From Streptomyces curacoi (GTDB lineage Bacteria > Actinomycetota > Actinomycetes > Streptomycetales > Streptomycetaceae), in contig NZ_KQ947994.1 of NCBI RefSeq assembly GCF_001513975.1, forward strand, positions 62,001 to 126,000: a DNA stretch of 64,000 nucleotides, in the 5' to 3' direction. Shown here piece after piece: positions 25,619-33,865 of this stretch. Below the pieces are notes generated by a model. The model saw only the letters and a list, made by a program, of their open reading frames with translations. It was not told where the DNA came from and made no database searches. The stretch's first letter is position 1. Each line of letters starts with the position of its first letter. The translations under genes and the position numbers were made by a program.

Positions 25619-26665
25619 TCAGGCGACCTTCTTCGCCTTCTCGATGGCCTCGGCGAGGCTGGTGAGAAGCGGCGTGCACTTGTCGTAGGAAAGGATCGGC
25701 TCGGGCGAACGGGAGATGACCTGCCCGGCCTTGACCGCAGGCAGCTTCTTCCAGGTCGCCTCGGCGATGTCGGCCGGCTGGATCGTCGAGGAGCGGTCGT
25801 CCATCACGATGATGTCGGCCGGGTACTTGTCGACGTTCTCCCAGCTCAGCGACTCGTACCAGCCGCCGGTGGCCTTCTTGGCCCGCTCCGAGGGCTCGAC
25901 GAAGTTCACGCCGAGGGCCTTGAAGTACTCAAGGTCGATGGAGAGGTTGGTGCCGGAGACGTAGAAGAGGTCCTGGCTGGCGGAACCGGCCATCACCTTG
26001 ATCTCGGGACGGGCCTTCGCGGCCTTGCGCAGCCGCTCGGCGGCGGCCTCGAAGTCCTTCTTGGCCTGGACGACCTTGTCGGCCTTCATGTCCGCGCCGA
26101 GGGACTCGGCGAGCTCCCACATCCGCTCCAGCGGCTGGGTCAGCTGGCGGTCGTAGACGGAGATGGCGACGCTCGGGGCGAGCTTGGCGATCTTGTCCTT
26201 GGAGGCCTGCGGGACGTACCAGAGGGTGCCGGCGTTGTCGAAGGTCGTGGAGATGAGGACCTCGGGGGCGAACGCCGCGTACTTCTCGACGTTGAACTGG
26301 TCCCAGACGTTGCCGAAGACCGTCAGCTTGCTGACGTCCATGTCGCCGGCCTGGACGTCGGCCTTGCCGTCCTGGGTCTTGGTGGGGCCGAAGACGCCCT
26401 TGACCTCGATGCCGTAGTCGTACAGGGCGGCCGCGACACCCACGAAGGCGACGATCTTCGTGGGGACCTTGTCGAGCTTCACGGTGGTGCCGCGGTCGTC
26501 CTTGAACGTCCAGGGGCCGGACTTGGCAGCGGTCGTGGCCTCGCTCGAACCCCCGCTTTTCGCGTCTTCGTCCCCACAGGCTGCGAGCGCGGCACCGAGG
26601 CCGAGGGCGCCGCCCGCGGCGAGGATGCCGCGGCGGGTGAGGTGGCTGACTGGGGCGTTGGGCAT
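25619..26665 (-). CDS. desE: ferrioxamine-binding lipoprotein DesE
   Basis: A 348-residue periplasmic-binding-protein-like siderophore receptor. The N-terminus combines twin Arg (R11-R12 in HLTRRGILAAG) with the lipobox LAAC (C30), so it may be a Tat-exported lipoprotein. A class III substrate-binding fold follows (TVKLDKVPTKIVAFVGVAAA, VDKYPADIIVMDD). ATG 26665 is used; an upstream ATG at 26707 would put 14 residues before a good signal and is less likely. It delivers ferrioxamine to an ABC importer not encoded here. Confidence 0.94.
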   Translation of the reverse strand: MPNAPVSHLTRRGILAAGGALGLGAALAACGDEDAKSGGSSEATTAAKSGPWTFKDDRGTTVKLDKVPTKIVAFVGVAAALYDYGIEVKGVFGPTKTQDGKADVQAGDMDVSKLTVFGNVWDQFNVEKYAAFAPEVLISTTFDNAGTLWYVPQASKDKIAKLAPSVAISVYDRQLTQPLERMWELAESLGADMKADKVVQAKKDFEAAAERLRKAAKARPEIKVMAGSASQDLFYVSGTNLSIDLEYFKALGVNFVEPSERAKKATGGWYESLSWENVDKYPADIIVMDDRSSTIQPADIAEATWKKLPAVKAGQVISRSPEPILSYDKCTPLLTSLAEAIEKAKKVA

Positions 26666-26714
26666 GGCTACGCTGCTTTCGAACAGGGCGGATCGCCCGC
26701 CGGACAATTCGAAG

Positions 26715-26733
26715 GTAGGTTAGCCTAACCTGA
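26715..26733. promoter_or_regulatory. DmdR/IdeR iron box before desE
   Basis: GTAGGTTAGCCTAACCTGA keeps the full AGGTTAGCCTAACCT core of the palindrome, 50 bp upstream of the desE start. It is nearly identical to the desA box. Confidence 0.94.
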
Positions 26734-26797
26734 TCTGATGTCCAGGGGCGGGGCCCCTTGTGATCGAAGCTGTGCGTACCCTGTGGATCGTGTGCTC

Positions 26798-27958
26798 TTA
26801 GCCTGCGAGCCCCAACTCCCTTGCAATCAGCATCCGTTGCACCTCGCTCGTGCCCTCGCCGATCTCCAGGATCTTGGAGTCCCGCCACATCCGGGCCACC
26901 GGATACTCGTTCATGAAGCCGTAGCCGCCATGGATCTGGGTGGCGTCGCGGGCGTTGTCGACGGCGACCGTCGAGGAGTACAGCTTCGCCAGCGCCGCCT
27001 CCTTCTTGAACGGCTCCCCGGCCACCAGACGGGAGGCCGCGTCGCGCCAGGCGAGCCGGGCCGTGTGCGCCTTCATCTCCATGTCGGCGATCTTGAACTG
27101 GATGGCCTGGTTGGCGCCGATCGGGCGGCCGAAGGCGTGGCGTTCCTTGGCGTACTTCACGGACTCGTCCACACAGCCCTGCGCGAGCCCCGTCGCCAGC
27201 GCGGCGATGGCGATACGGCCCTCGTCCAGGATCCGCAGGAACTGGGCGTAGCCGCGGCCCTCCTCGCCGAGGAGGTTGGCCGCCGGGACGCGCACGTCGG
27301 CGAAGGACAGCTCGCGGGTGTCGGAGGCGTTCCAGCCGACCTTGGAGTACGGGGCGGCGACGGTGAAGCCCCGGGTGCCGGACGGGACGATGATCGCGGA
27401 GATCCGCGGCTTGCCGTCGGTCTTGCGGCCGGTGACCGCCGTGACGGTGACCAGGCCGGTGATGTCCGTGCCCGAGTTGGTGATGAAGCACTTGGTGCCG
27501 TTGATCACCCATTCGTCCGTCTCCGGGTCGAGCCGGGCGGTCGTACGGGTCGCGCCCGCGTCGCTGCCGCCGTCCGGTTCCGTGAGGCCGAACGCGCCGA
27601 GGATCTCGCCGGAGCACAGCCGCGGCAGCCACTGCTGCTTCTGCTCCTCGGTACCGAAGAGATGGATCGGCATCGCGCCGAGGGAGACGCCCGCCTCCAG
27701 GGTGATGGCGACCGAGGAGTCCACGCGGGCCAGCTCTTCGAGCGCCACGCCGAGGGCCAGGTAGTCGCCGCCCATGCCGCCGTACTCCTCCGGGAACGGC
27801 AGGCCGAACAGGCCCATGCGGCCCATCTCCCGCACGATCTCGTAGGGGAACTCGTGGTGCTCGTAGTACTCGCCGATCTTGGGGGCCACGACATCGTGGG
27901 CGAACTCCTCCACCGTGCGGCGGAGTTCCTCCAGTTCGGGGGAGAGACGGTGGTCCAT
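26798..27958 (-). CDS. acdH: acyl-CoA dehydrogenase (isovaleryl-CoA type, AcdH)
   Basis: A 386-residue FAD enzyme of the acyl-CoA dehydrogenase family. The N-terminal helical domain begins MDHRLSPELEELRRTVEEFA. Signature 1 reads GAFGLTEPDGGSDAGATRTTA near residue 130 and signature 2 QIHGGYGFMNEYPVARMWRD near 345. The likely catalytic base lies in the ILEIGEGTSEVQ region. It is the last gene of the operon with HMG-CoA lyase and a carboxylase, so a role as isovaleryl-CoA or branched acyl-CoA dehydrogenase in leucine breakdown is likely. Confidence 0.9.
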   Translation of the reverse strand: MDHRLSPELEELRRTVEEFAHDVVAPKIGEYYEHHEFPYEIVREMGRMGLFGLPFPEEYGGMGGDYLALGVALEELARVDSSVAITLEAGVSLGAMPIHLFGTEEQKQQWLPRLCSGEILGAFGLTEPDGGSDAGATRTTARLDPETDEWVINGTKCFITNSGTDITGLVTVTAVTGRKTDGKPRISAIIVPSGTRGFTVAAPYSKVGWNASDTRELSFADVRVPAANLLGEEGRGYAQFLRILDEGRIAIAALATGLAQGCVDESVKYAKERHAFGRPIGANQAIQFKIADMEMKAHTARLAWRDAASRLVAGEPFKKEAALAKLYSSTVAVDNARDATQIHGGYGFMNEYPVARMWRDSKILEIGEGTSEVQRMLIARELGLAG

Positions 27959-27964
27959 GGCTGT

Positions 27965-28897
27965 TCAGCGCTCCTTGTGGGAGAGGGCTCGGACGGTGCG
28001 GGACGGGCTGGGTCGGCCCAGTTGTTCGGCCATCCAGGCGCTCGTGGCGACGAGACGGTCGAGGTCGACTCCGGTGTCGATGCCAAGGCCCCGCAGCATC
28101 CACACGAGGTCTTCGGTGGCCAGGTTCCCGGTGGCCGATTTCGCGTACGGGCAGCCGCCGAGGCCACCCGCGGAGGCGTCGACGGTGGTGACGCCGTGCT
28201 GGAGGGCGGCCAGGGTGTTGGCGAGGGCCTGGCCGTAGGTGTCGTGGAAGTGGACGCCCAGCGCTTCCACGTCGGCGCCCTCGTCGGTGAGGGCCGTCAG
28301 CAACTGCCGTACGTGGCCCGGCGTCGCCACCCCGATCGTGTCGCCCAGGCTCAGCTCGTCGCAGCCCATGTCCAGCAGCGCCTTGCAGACCTTCACCACC
28401 TGCGGGACCGGAACCGCGCCCTCCCACGGGTCGCCGAAGCACATCGACAGATAGCCGCGGACATGCACGCCGGCGGCCTTCGCCCGGGCCACCACCGGCT
28501 CGAACATCGCGAGCGCCTCGTCGACCGTGCGGTTGAGGTTGGCCTTGGCGAAGGACTCGGTGGCGCTGGCGAACACGGCCACGCGCCGGGCGCCGAGGGC
28601 GAGCGCCCGGTCCAGTCCGCGCTCGTTCGGCACGAGCACCGGCAGCGCCACCGGAAGGTCGCTGACCAGCGGGAACAGCTGCTCGGCGTCGGCCAGTTGG
28701 GGCACCCACTTGGGGTGGACGAAGCTGGTCGCCTCGATCGTCGTCAGGCCCGCGTCGGCGAGGCGGCGGACGAACTCCGCCTTGACCTGTGTCGGGACCG
28801 TGCCCTTCTCGTTCTGCAGGCCGTCGCGTGCGCCGACCTCGTGGATGCGCACCCGCGCGGGCAGGCCCGGTGCCGGCACGACCATGGGCAGTGTCAT
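27965..28897 (-). CDS. hydroxymethylglutaryl-CoA lyase
   Basis: A 310-residue class II aldolase-type TIM barrel that cleaves HMG-CoA to acetoacetate and acetyl-CoA, the end of leucine catabolism. Motifs are VGARDGLQNEK (substrate/metal, residue 21 on), FVHPKWVPQL, GVHFHDTYGQALANTL and the catalytic Cys loop GGLGGCPYAKSATGN. The ATG at 28897 overlaps the upstream carboxylase stop by 4 bp. Confidence 0.94.
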   Translation of the reverse strand: MTLPMVVPAPGLPARVRIHEVGARDGLQNEKGTVPTQVKAEFVRRLADAGLTTIEATSFVHPKWVPQLADAEQLFPLVSDLPVALPVLVPNERGLDRALALGARRVAVFASATESFAKANLNRTVDEALAMFEPVVARAKAAGVHVRGYLSMCFGDPWEGAVPVPQVVKVCKALLDMGCDELSLGDTIGVATPGHVRQLLTALTDEGADVEALGVHFHDTYGQALANTLAALQHGVTTVDASAGGLGGCPYAKSATGNLATEDLVWMLRGLGIDTGVDLDRLVATSAWMAEQLGRPSPSRTVRALSHKER

Positions 28898-30825
28898 TCC
28901 GCCACCTCCTCGTGGGGTGCGATCACCGCGAGCACCTGGTCCATGGCGACCGTCGTGCCCGGTGCGACGTCGAGGCCGGTGACGGTGCCGGCGTGCGGGG
29001 CGGAGATGACGTGCTCCATCTTCATCGCCTCCACCACCAGCAGGCTCTGTCCCGCCGTCACTTCGTCCCCGACGGCGACCTTCACCACCGTCACCGTCCC
29101 CGGCATGGGCGCGGTGAGGGAGTCGGCGCCCGAGTGGGCCGCGCGGGTCAGGGACGCGGCCACCGGGTCGTGGTCGCGCACGTGCCAGGCGTCGCCGTCG
29201 CGGCCGAGCCAGTCGGCGGCGCGGTGGAAGGTGTGGCGTACGCCGTCGAGGGTCACGGACACGCGGTCGTCCGTGACGGTGGCGGAGCCGCGCGGGGCGT
29301 ACTCCACCGGGTCCTGTACGCGCAGGTGGAAGCCGACGGGCTGCGCCGCCCCGCCGAGCCGCCAGCCGCTCGGCACCGAGAACGGGTCCGTCCAGCCGTC
29401 GCCCGTGGGCCGCAGCGCCTCCAGCCGTACGGCCGCCGCCGCCTCGTACACCTCGTCGGGTACGTCCGTGGCGACCAGGTCGGACGCCTCGCGCTCCACC
29501 AGGCCGGTGTCCAACTCGCCCGCCACGACCGCCGGATGCGCGAGCAGCCGCCGCAGGAACCCGGCGTTCGTCTGCACCCCCAGCGTGACCGTCTCCGCGA
29601 GGGCCGCCCGCAGCTTCCTGATCGCCGTCTCGCGATCCGGCCCGTACGCGATCACCTTGGACAGCATCGGGTCGTACAGGCTGCCGACCTCGGTGCCCTC
29701 GCTGAGCCCGGAGTCGGTGCGGATGCCGTCGCCCTGGGGCTCGCGCAGTTTGAGGACGGTGCCGCCGGACGGGAGGAAGCCGCGCGCCGGGTCCTCGGCA
29801 CACACCCGCGCCTCGATCGCGTGGCCGGTGAGCGTGATGTCGGCCTGCCGGTACGGCAGTCGCTCGCCCGCCGCGACCCGCAGCTGCCACTCCACCAGAT
29901 CCAGGCCCGTGATCAGCTCGGTGACCGGGTGCTCCACCTGGAGGCGGGTGTTCATCTCCATGAAGTAGTACGACGACGGGTCGCCGCCCGGCACGATGAA
30001 CTCCACCGTGCCCGCGCCCCGGTAGCCGCAGGAGCGCGCCGCCTGCACGGCCGCCTCGCCCATCGCCGCCCGGGTCTCCTCGTCGAGCAGCACACTCGGC
30101 GCCTCTTCGATGATCTTCTGGTGCCGCCGCTGGAGGGAGCACTCGCGCTCGCCGAGGTGGACGACGCTGCCGTGGCCGTCCGCCAGCACCTGGATCTCGA
30201 TGTGCCGGGGCCGGTCGATCCACCGCTCGACGAGGAGCGTGTCGTCACCGAAGGAGGCGCGGGCCTCACGGCGAGCGGCGGCGATCTCGTCCGCCAGCCG
30301 CTCCGCGTCCCGCACCAGCCGCATGCCCTTGCCGCCACCGCCGGCCGACGGCTTCAGCAGCACCGGCATGCCGATCTCGCGGGCGGCGTCGGCCAGTTCG
30401 GCGTCCGTCAGCCCGCTGCCGCTGGAGCCGGGCACCACCGGCACTCCGGCCGCCTTCACCGTCTCCTTGGCGCGGATCTTGTCGCCCATGAGGGAGATGG
30501 CGTCCGCCGGCGGCCCGATGAAGACGAGCCCGGCGCCGGTGCACGCCCGCGCGAACTCGGCGTTCTCGGCGAGGAAGCCGTAGCCGGGGTGGACAGCCTG
30601 CGCGCCGGTGCGGGCGGCGGCCGCCAGCAGCCGCTCCACGGACAGATAGCTCTCGGCCGCCGGAGCCGGACCGATCCGTACCGCCGTGTCGGCCTCGCGG
30701 ACGTGCCGCGCGTCGGCGTCCGCGTCGGAGAAGACGGCCACCGAGCGGACGCCCATCGAGCGGAGCGTACGGATGACCCGTACGGCGATCTCGCCCCGGT
30801 TGGCCACGAGCACTGTGTCGAACAT
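28894..30825 (-). CDS. biotin carboxylase/biotin carrier subunit of acyl-CoA carboxylase (3-methylcrotonyl-CoA type)
   Basis: 643 residues. The biotin-carboxylase domain (about 1-445) has ATP-grasp text KPSAGGGGKGMRLV and the EMNTRLQVEH motif. A linker follows, then a biotinyl domain at the C-terminus with biotin lysine K602 in VVEAMKMEHV. It carboxylates biotin for the beta subunit encoded just upstream. ATG 30825 has a GAGGGGGA site; an in-frame ATG at 30843 overlaps the beta-subunit stop. The neighbours (HMG-CoA lyase, acyl-CoA dehydrogenase) argue for methylcrotonyl-CoA as substrate. Confidence 0.92.
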   Translation of the reverse strand: MFDTVLVANRGEIAVRVIRTLRSMGVRSVAVFSDADADARHVREADTAVRIGPAPAAESYLSVERLLAAAARTGAQAVHPGYGFLAENAEFARACTGAGLVFIGPPADAISLMGDKIRAKETVKAAGVPVVPGSSGSGLTDAELADAAREIGMPVLLKPSAGGGGKGMRLVRDAERLADEIAAARREARASFGDDTLLVERWIDRPRHIEIQVLADGHGSVVHLGERECSLQRRHQKIIEEAPSVLLDEETRAAMGEAAVQAARSCGYRGAGTVEFIVPGGDPSSYYFMEMNTRLQVEHPVTELITGLDLVEWQLRVAAGERLPYRQADITLTGHAIEARVCAEDPARGFLPSGGTVLKLREPQGDGIRTDSGLSEGTEVGSLYDPMLSKVIAYGPDRETAIRKLRAALAETVTLGVQTNAGFLRRLLAHPAVVAGELDTGLVEREASDLVATDVPDEVYEAAAAVRLEALRPTGDGWTDPFSVPSGWRLGGAAQPVGFHLRVQDPVEYAPRGSATVTDDRVSVTLDGVRHTFHRAADWLGRDGDAWHVRDHDPVAASLTRAAHSGADSLTAPMPGTVTVVKVAVGDEVTAGQSLLVVEAMKMEHVISAPHAGTVTGLDVAPGTTVAMDQVLAVIAPHEEVAE

Positions 30826-30839
30826 GGGTTCCGTCCCCC

Positions 30840-32456
30840 TCACATCCGGAAGACGCCGAACTGGGGCTCACCCAGCGGCGCGTTGGCACAGGCGGTCAGG
30901 GCGAGGCCCAGCACCTGACGGGTCTCCAGCGGGTCGATGACCCCGTCGTCCCAGAGCCGGGCGGTGGCGTAGTAGGCGTTGCCCTGGCGCTCGTACTGCT
31001 CCCGGATCGGCGCCTTGAAGGCCTCCTCGTCCTCCACCGGCCAGGACTCGCCACGCGCCTCCAGCTGGTCCCGCTTGACGGTCGCGAGGACGGACGCGGC
31101 CTGCTCGCCGCCCATGACGGAGATCTTGGCGTTTGGCCACATCCACAGGAAGCGGGGGGAGTAGGCGCGCCCGCACATGGAGTAGTTCCCGGCGCCGTAC
31201 GAACCGCCGACCACGACCGTCAGCTTCGGCACACGCGTGCACGCCACCGCCGTCACCATCTTGGCGCCGTGCTTGGCGATGCCGCCGGCCTCGTAGTCCT
31301 TGCCGACCATGAAGCCGGAGATGTTCTGGAGGAACACCAGCGGGATCCCGCGCTGGTCGCACAGCTCGATGAAATGGGCGCCCTTCTGGGCGGACTCGGA
31401 GAACAGGATGCCGTTGTTGGCGACGATGCCGACCGGGTGGCCGTGGATGCGGGCGAAGCCGGTGACGAGGGTCTGCCCGAACTCGGCCTTGAACTCCGCG
31501 AACCGGGAGCCGTCGACCACGCGCGCGATGATCTCGCGCACGTCGTAGGGGGTGCGGGAGTCGACGGGGACGGCGCCGTAGAGGCCGTAGGGGTCGACCT
31601 TGGGCTCGACGGCGGGCCGGACCTCCCACGGCAGGGGCCCGCGCGCGGGGAGCGTGGCGACGATGTTCCGCACGGTCCGCAGCGCGTGCGCGTCGTCCTC
31701 GGCGAGATGGTCGGTGACACCCGACACGCGCGCGTGGACGTCACCACCGCCGAGTTCCTCGGCCGTGACGACCTCACCGGTGGCGGCCTTCACGAGCGGG
31801 GGACCGCCGAGGAAGATCGTGCCCTGGTTGCGGACGATGACGGCCTCGTCGCTCATGGCCGGGACATACGCGCCGCCGGCGGTGCACGAGCCGAGCACGG
31901 CCGCGATCTGCGGGATCCCGGCGCCCGACATCCGGGCCTGGTTGTAGAAGATCCGCCCGAAGTGCTCGCGGTCCGGGAACACCTCGTCCTGCATCGGCAG
32001 GAAGGCCCCACCGGAGTCGACGAGATACAGGCACGGCAGCCGGTTCTCCAGGGCCACCTCCTGCGCGCGCAGGTGCTTCTTCACGGTCATCGGGTAGTAC
32101 GTGCCGCCCTTGACCGTGGCGTCGTTGGCGACGATCACGCACTCGTGCCCGCTGACCCGCCCGATCCCGGCGATGACACCGGCGGCCGGGGCCTGGCCGT
32201 CGTACATCCCGTCGGCGGCGAGGGGAGCGAGCTCCAGGAAGGGGGAGCCGGGGTCCAGGAGGGTGTCGACCCGGTCCCGGGGCAGCAGCTTGCCGCGCGC
32301 GGTGTGCCGGGCGCGCGCCTTCTCGCCGCCTCCCAGCCGGGCGGCGGCGAGCTTGCCGCGCAGCTCCTCCACCAGCGCCCGATGGGCTTCCTCGTTGGCC
32401 CGCCAGGCCTCCGACGCGGGATCGGCCGCGCTCTGAAGCTCCGGTGCCTCGTGCAT
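30840..32456 (-). CDS. acyl-CoA carboxylase carboxyltransferase (beta) subunit, methylcrotonyl-CoA type
   Basis: A 538-residue carboxyltransferase with two crotonase-like halves. The N-terminal region carries RGKLLPRDRVDTLLDPGSPF; oxyanion-loop regions read GSCTAGGAYVPAMSDEAVIV and GGSYGAGNYSMCGRAYSPRF. The second is the form I associate with methylcrotonyl-CoA carboxylases. It transfers CO2 from biotin to the acyl-CoA. It is first in a four-gene operon facing the TetR gene. Confidence 0.92.
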   Translation of the reverse strand: MHEAPELQSAADPASEAWRANEEAHRALVEELRGKLAAARLGGGEKARARHTARGKLLPRDRVDTLLDPGSPFLELAPLAADGMYDGQAPAAGVIAGIGRVSGHECVIVANDATVKGGTYYPMTVKKHLRAQEVALENRLPCLYLVDSGGAFLPMQDEVFPDREHFGRIFYNQARMSGAGIPQIAAVLGSCTAGGAYVPAMSDEAVIVRNQGTIFLGGPPLVKAATGEVVTAEELGGGDVHARVSGVTDHLAEDDAHALRTVRNIVATLPARGPLPWEVRPAVEPKVDPYGLYGAVPVDSRTPYDVREIIARVVDGSRFAEFKAEFGQTLVTGFARIHGHPVGIVANNGILFSESAQKGAHFIELCDQRGIPLVFLQNISGFMVGKDYEAGGIAKHGAKMVTAVACTRVPKLTVVVGGSYGAGNYSMCGRAYSPRFLWMWPNAKISVMGGEQAASVLATVKRDQLEARGESWPVEDEEAFKAPIREQYERQGNAYYATARLWDDGVIDPLETRQVLGLALTACANAPLGEPQFGVFRM

Positions 32457-32475
32457 CCTGCGGTCCCCTCACCTT

Positions 32476-32520
32476 GTTAATGAGCGTTAACGCATTTCCT
32501 TCAGGTTAACGACCGCTAAC
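32476..32520. promoter_or_regulatory. twin TetR-type operators between the carboxylase operon and its regulator
   Basis: Two 16-bp imperfect palindromes, gttaatgagcgttaac (32476-32491) and gttaacgaccgctaac (32505-32520), share GTTA-N8-TAAC and lie 29 bp apart. Both sit inside the 86-bp divergent gap, so one regulator could control both directions. Confidence 0.75.
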
Positions 32521-32542
32521 CTCCCTGTCTAGAATTGCTTCC

Positions 32543-33136
32543 ATGGCCACCAGAACCGACGCCCCCACCCGCCGCGAACAGATCCTCAAGGAGGCCGCGC
32601 GGCTCTTCGCCGAGCGTGGTTTCCACGGCGTCGGTGTCGACGAGATAGGCGCCGCCGTGGGCATCAGCGGCCCCGGTCTCTACCGGCACTTCGCCGGAAA
32701 GGACGCCATGCTCGCCGAGCTGCTGGTCGGCATCAGCGGCCAGTTGCTGAAGGGTGCGAAGCGGCGCCTCGCGGAGGCCGACGGCGTGCCGCCCGAGGCG
32801 GTCCTCGACTCCCTCATCGAGGGCCACATCGACTTCGCCCTCGACGACCGTCCCCTGATCACCCTGCACGACCGCGAGCTGGACCGCCTCCGGGACAGCG
32901 ACCGCAAGCTCGTACGGCAGTTGCAGCGGCAGTACGTCGAGCTGTGGGTGGAGGTGGTCCGGAAGGTGTACCCGGAGCTGACCGAGCCGACGGCCCGCTC
33001 GGCGGTGCACTCCGTCTTCGGGCTGCTGAACTCGACGCCGCATCTGGGGCGGCCGGGGGCGCTGCCGGGGCGGGGGGGCATGGCGGAGCTGCTGCACCGG
33101 ATGGCTCGGGGGGCGTTCGGGGCGGCGGGGGGCTGA
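32543..33136 (+). CDS. TetR-family regulator, probable repressor of the branched acyl-CoA operon
   Basis: 197 residues. The N-terminal HTH is RREQILKEAARLFAERGFHG then VGVDEIGAAVGISGPGLYRHF (residues 11-52). The all-helical ligand domain follows, with a Gly-rich end. It is transcribed divergently from the carboxylase operon, and twin operators occupy the gap, so autorepression plus control of the operon by an acyl-CoA is the simplest reading. Confidence 0.88.
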   Translation: MATRTDAPTRREQILKEAARLFAERGFHGVGVDEIGAAVGISGPGLYRHFAGKDAMLAELLVGISGQLLKGAKRRLAEADGVPPEAVLDSLIEGHIDFALDDRPLITLHDRELDRLRDSDRKLVRQLQRQYVELWVEVVRKVYPELTEPTARSAVHSVFGLLNSTPHLGRPGALPGRGGMAELLHRMARGAFGAAGG

Positions 33137-33186
33137 GCTGCGTCGACGCGCCCGTCTGCGGGCCTTGGGCTCGGTAGTCTGCGTCC

Positions 33187-33768
33187 GTGGGCATGGACTA
33201 CGTGAAGATGCGCGCGATCGCCGAGCAGCTCGATGCCTACGCCGAGCAGCTCGAAGGATCGTGGAGCGTCGAGATCGGGCCGTCCGGTCCGGTACTGGCC
33301 ATGACTCGCCCGCCGAAGCGCCACGCGGGGACGGTTCGCCGTATCTGCAGTCAGCTGGGCGATCAGCTTCTCGGCATGCACCCCGGCTATATCTGTGCCG
33401 GCGGCCCTGAGATCGAGCAGCCGGCGATCGGCCGTATGCGCCTCCCCGACGCGATCGTCATCCCGGAGGCGGCCCTCGACGAGGAAGGCTTCGCCGTCGA
33501 CGCGACGCAGGTGCTGGCGGTCGTCGAGATCGTCTCGCCGTCCAACCCTCACAACGACTACATCGAGAAGCTCGCCGACTACCCGGCCATGGGCATCCCC
33601 CACTACATGATCGTCGACCCGCGCACCGGCACGATCGAAGTGCATTCCGACCCCTGCAAGGGGTGCTACACCCGCAAGGACGCCTACATCTACGGCGACG
33701 CGGTGCCGTTCGGCCCCTGGACGGTCGCGACATCCGAGTTCCGCCGTTACGGCAGAGCCGGGGAGTGA
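33187..33768 (+). CDS. Uma2-family (DUF820) restriction-endonuclease-fold protein
   Basis: 193 residues. The PD-(D/E)xK-like core is seen in MRLPDAIVIPEAAL (Asp), VLAVVEIVSPSNPHNDYIEK (E-x-V-S-P-S-x-x-x-D, the family signature) and KLADYPAMGIPHYMIVDPRTG. Streptomyces carry many copies; the biological role is unknown. GTG 33187 and ATG 33193 are both usable starts. Confidence 0.85.
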   Translation: MGMDYVKMRAIAEQLDAYAEQLEGSWSVEIGPSGPVLAMTRPPKRHAGTVRRICSQLGDQLLGMHPGYICAGGPEIEQPAIGRMRLPDAIVIPEAALDEEGFAVDATQVLAVVEIVSPSNPHNDYIEKLADYPAMGIPHYMIVDPRTGTIEVHSDPCKGCYTRKDAYIYGDAVPFGPWTVATSEFRRYGRAGE

Positions 33769-33826
33769 CGAGCGTTACGGCTCTTCCACTCTGGACGTCA
33801 TTCACTACTCGCCGGTACCTTGATCT

Positions 33827-33842
33827 GAGCAAGCGCTTAGAC
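33827..33842. promoter_or_regulatory. possible acyl-CoA-type operator before acyl-CoA dehydrogenase 2
   Basis: GAGCAAGCGCTTAGAC has a perfect AAGCGCTT core and one mismatch to the KstR2-like pattern AnCAAGnnCTTGnT. It lies about 25 bp before the gene. Assignment is by resemblance only. Confidence 0.4.
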
Positions 33843-33865
33843 ATGTACCGGTGGAGGTGGACGGC

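Noticed and set aside
25929..28709. Long minus-strand frame spanning desE and acdH in another frame
   Set aside because: Arg/Pro/Gly-rich shadow crossing an iron box and two real genes.
26738..29968. A very long plus-strand open frame (over 1000 codons) opposite acdH and the HMG-CoA lyase gene
   Set aside because: It is a GC-bias shadow. The minus strand carries clear catalytic motifs throughout, and the plus product is Arg/Gly/Val low complexity.
33831..33838. AAGCGCTT as a further CebR or LacI operator
   Set aside because: It lacks the TGGGA and TCCCA arms required for CebR. A TetR-type reading fits better.
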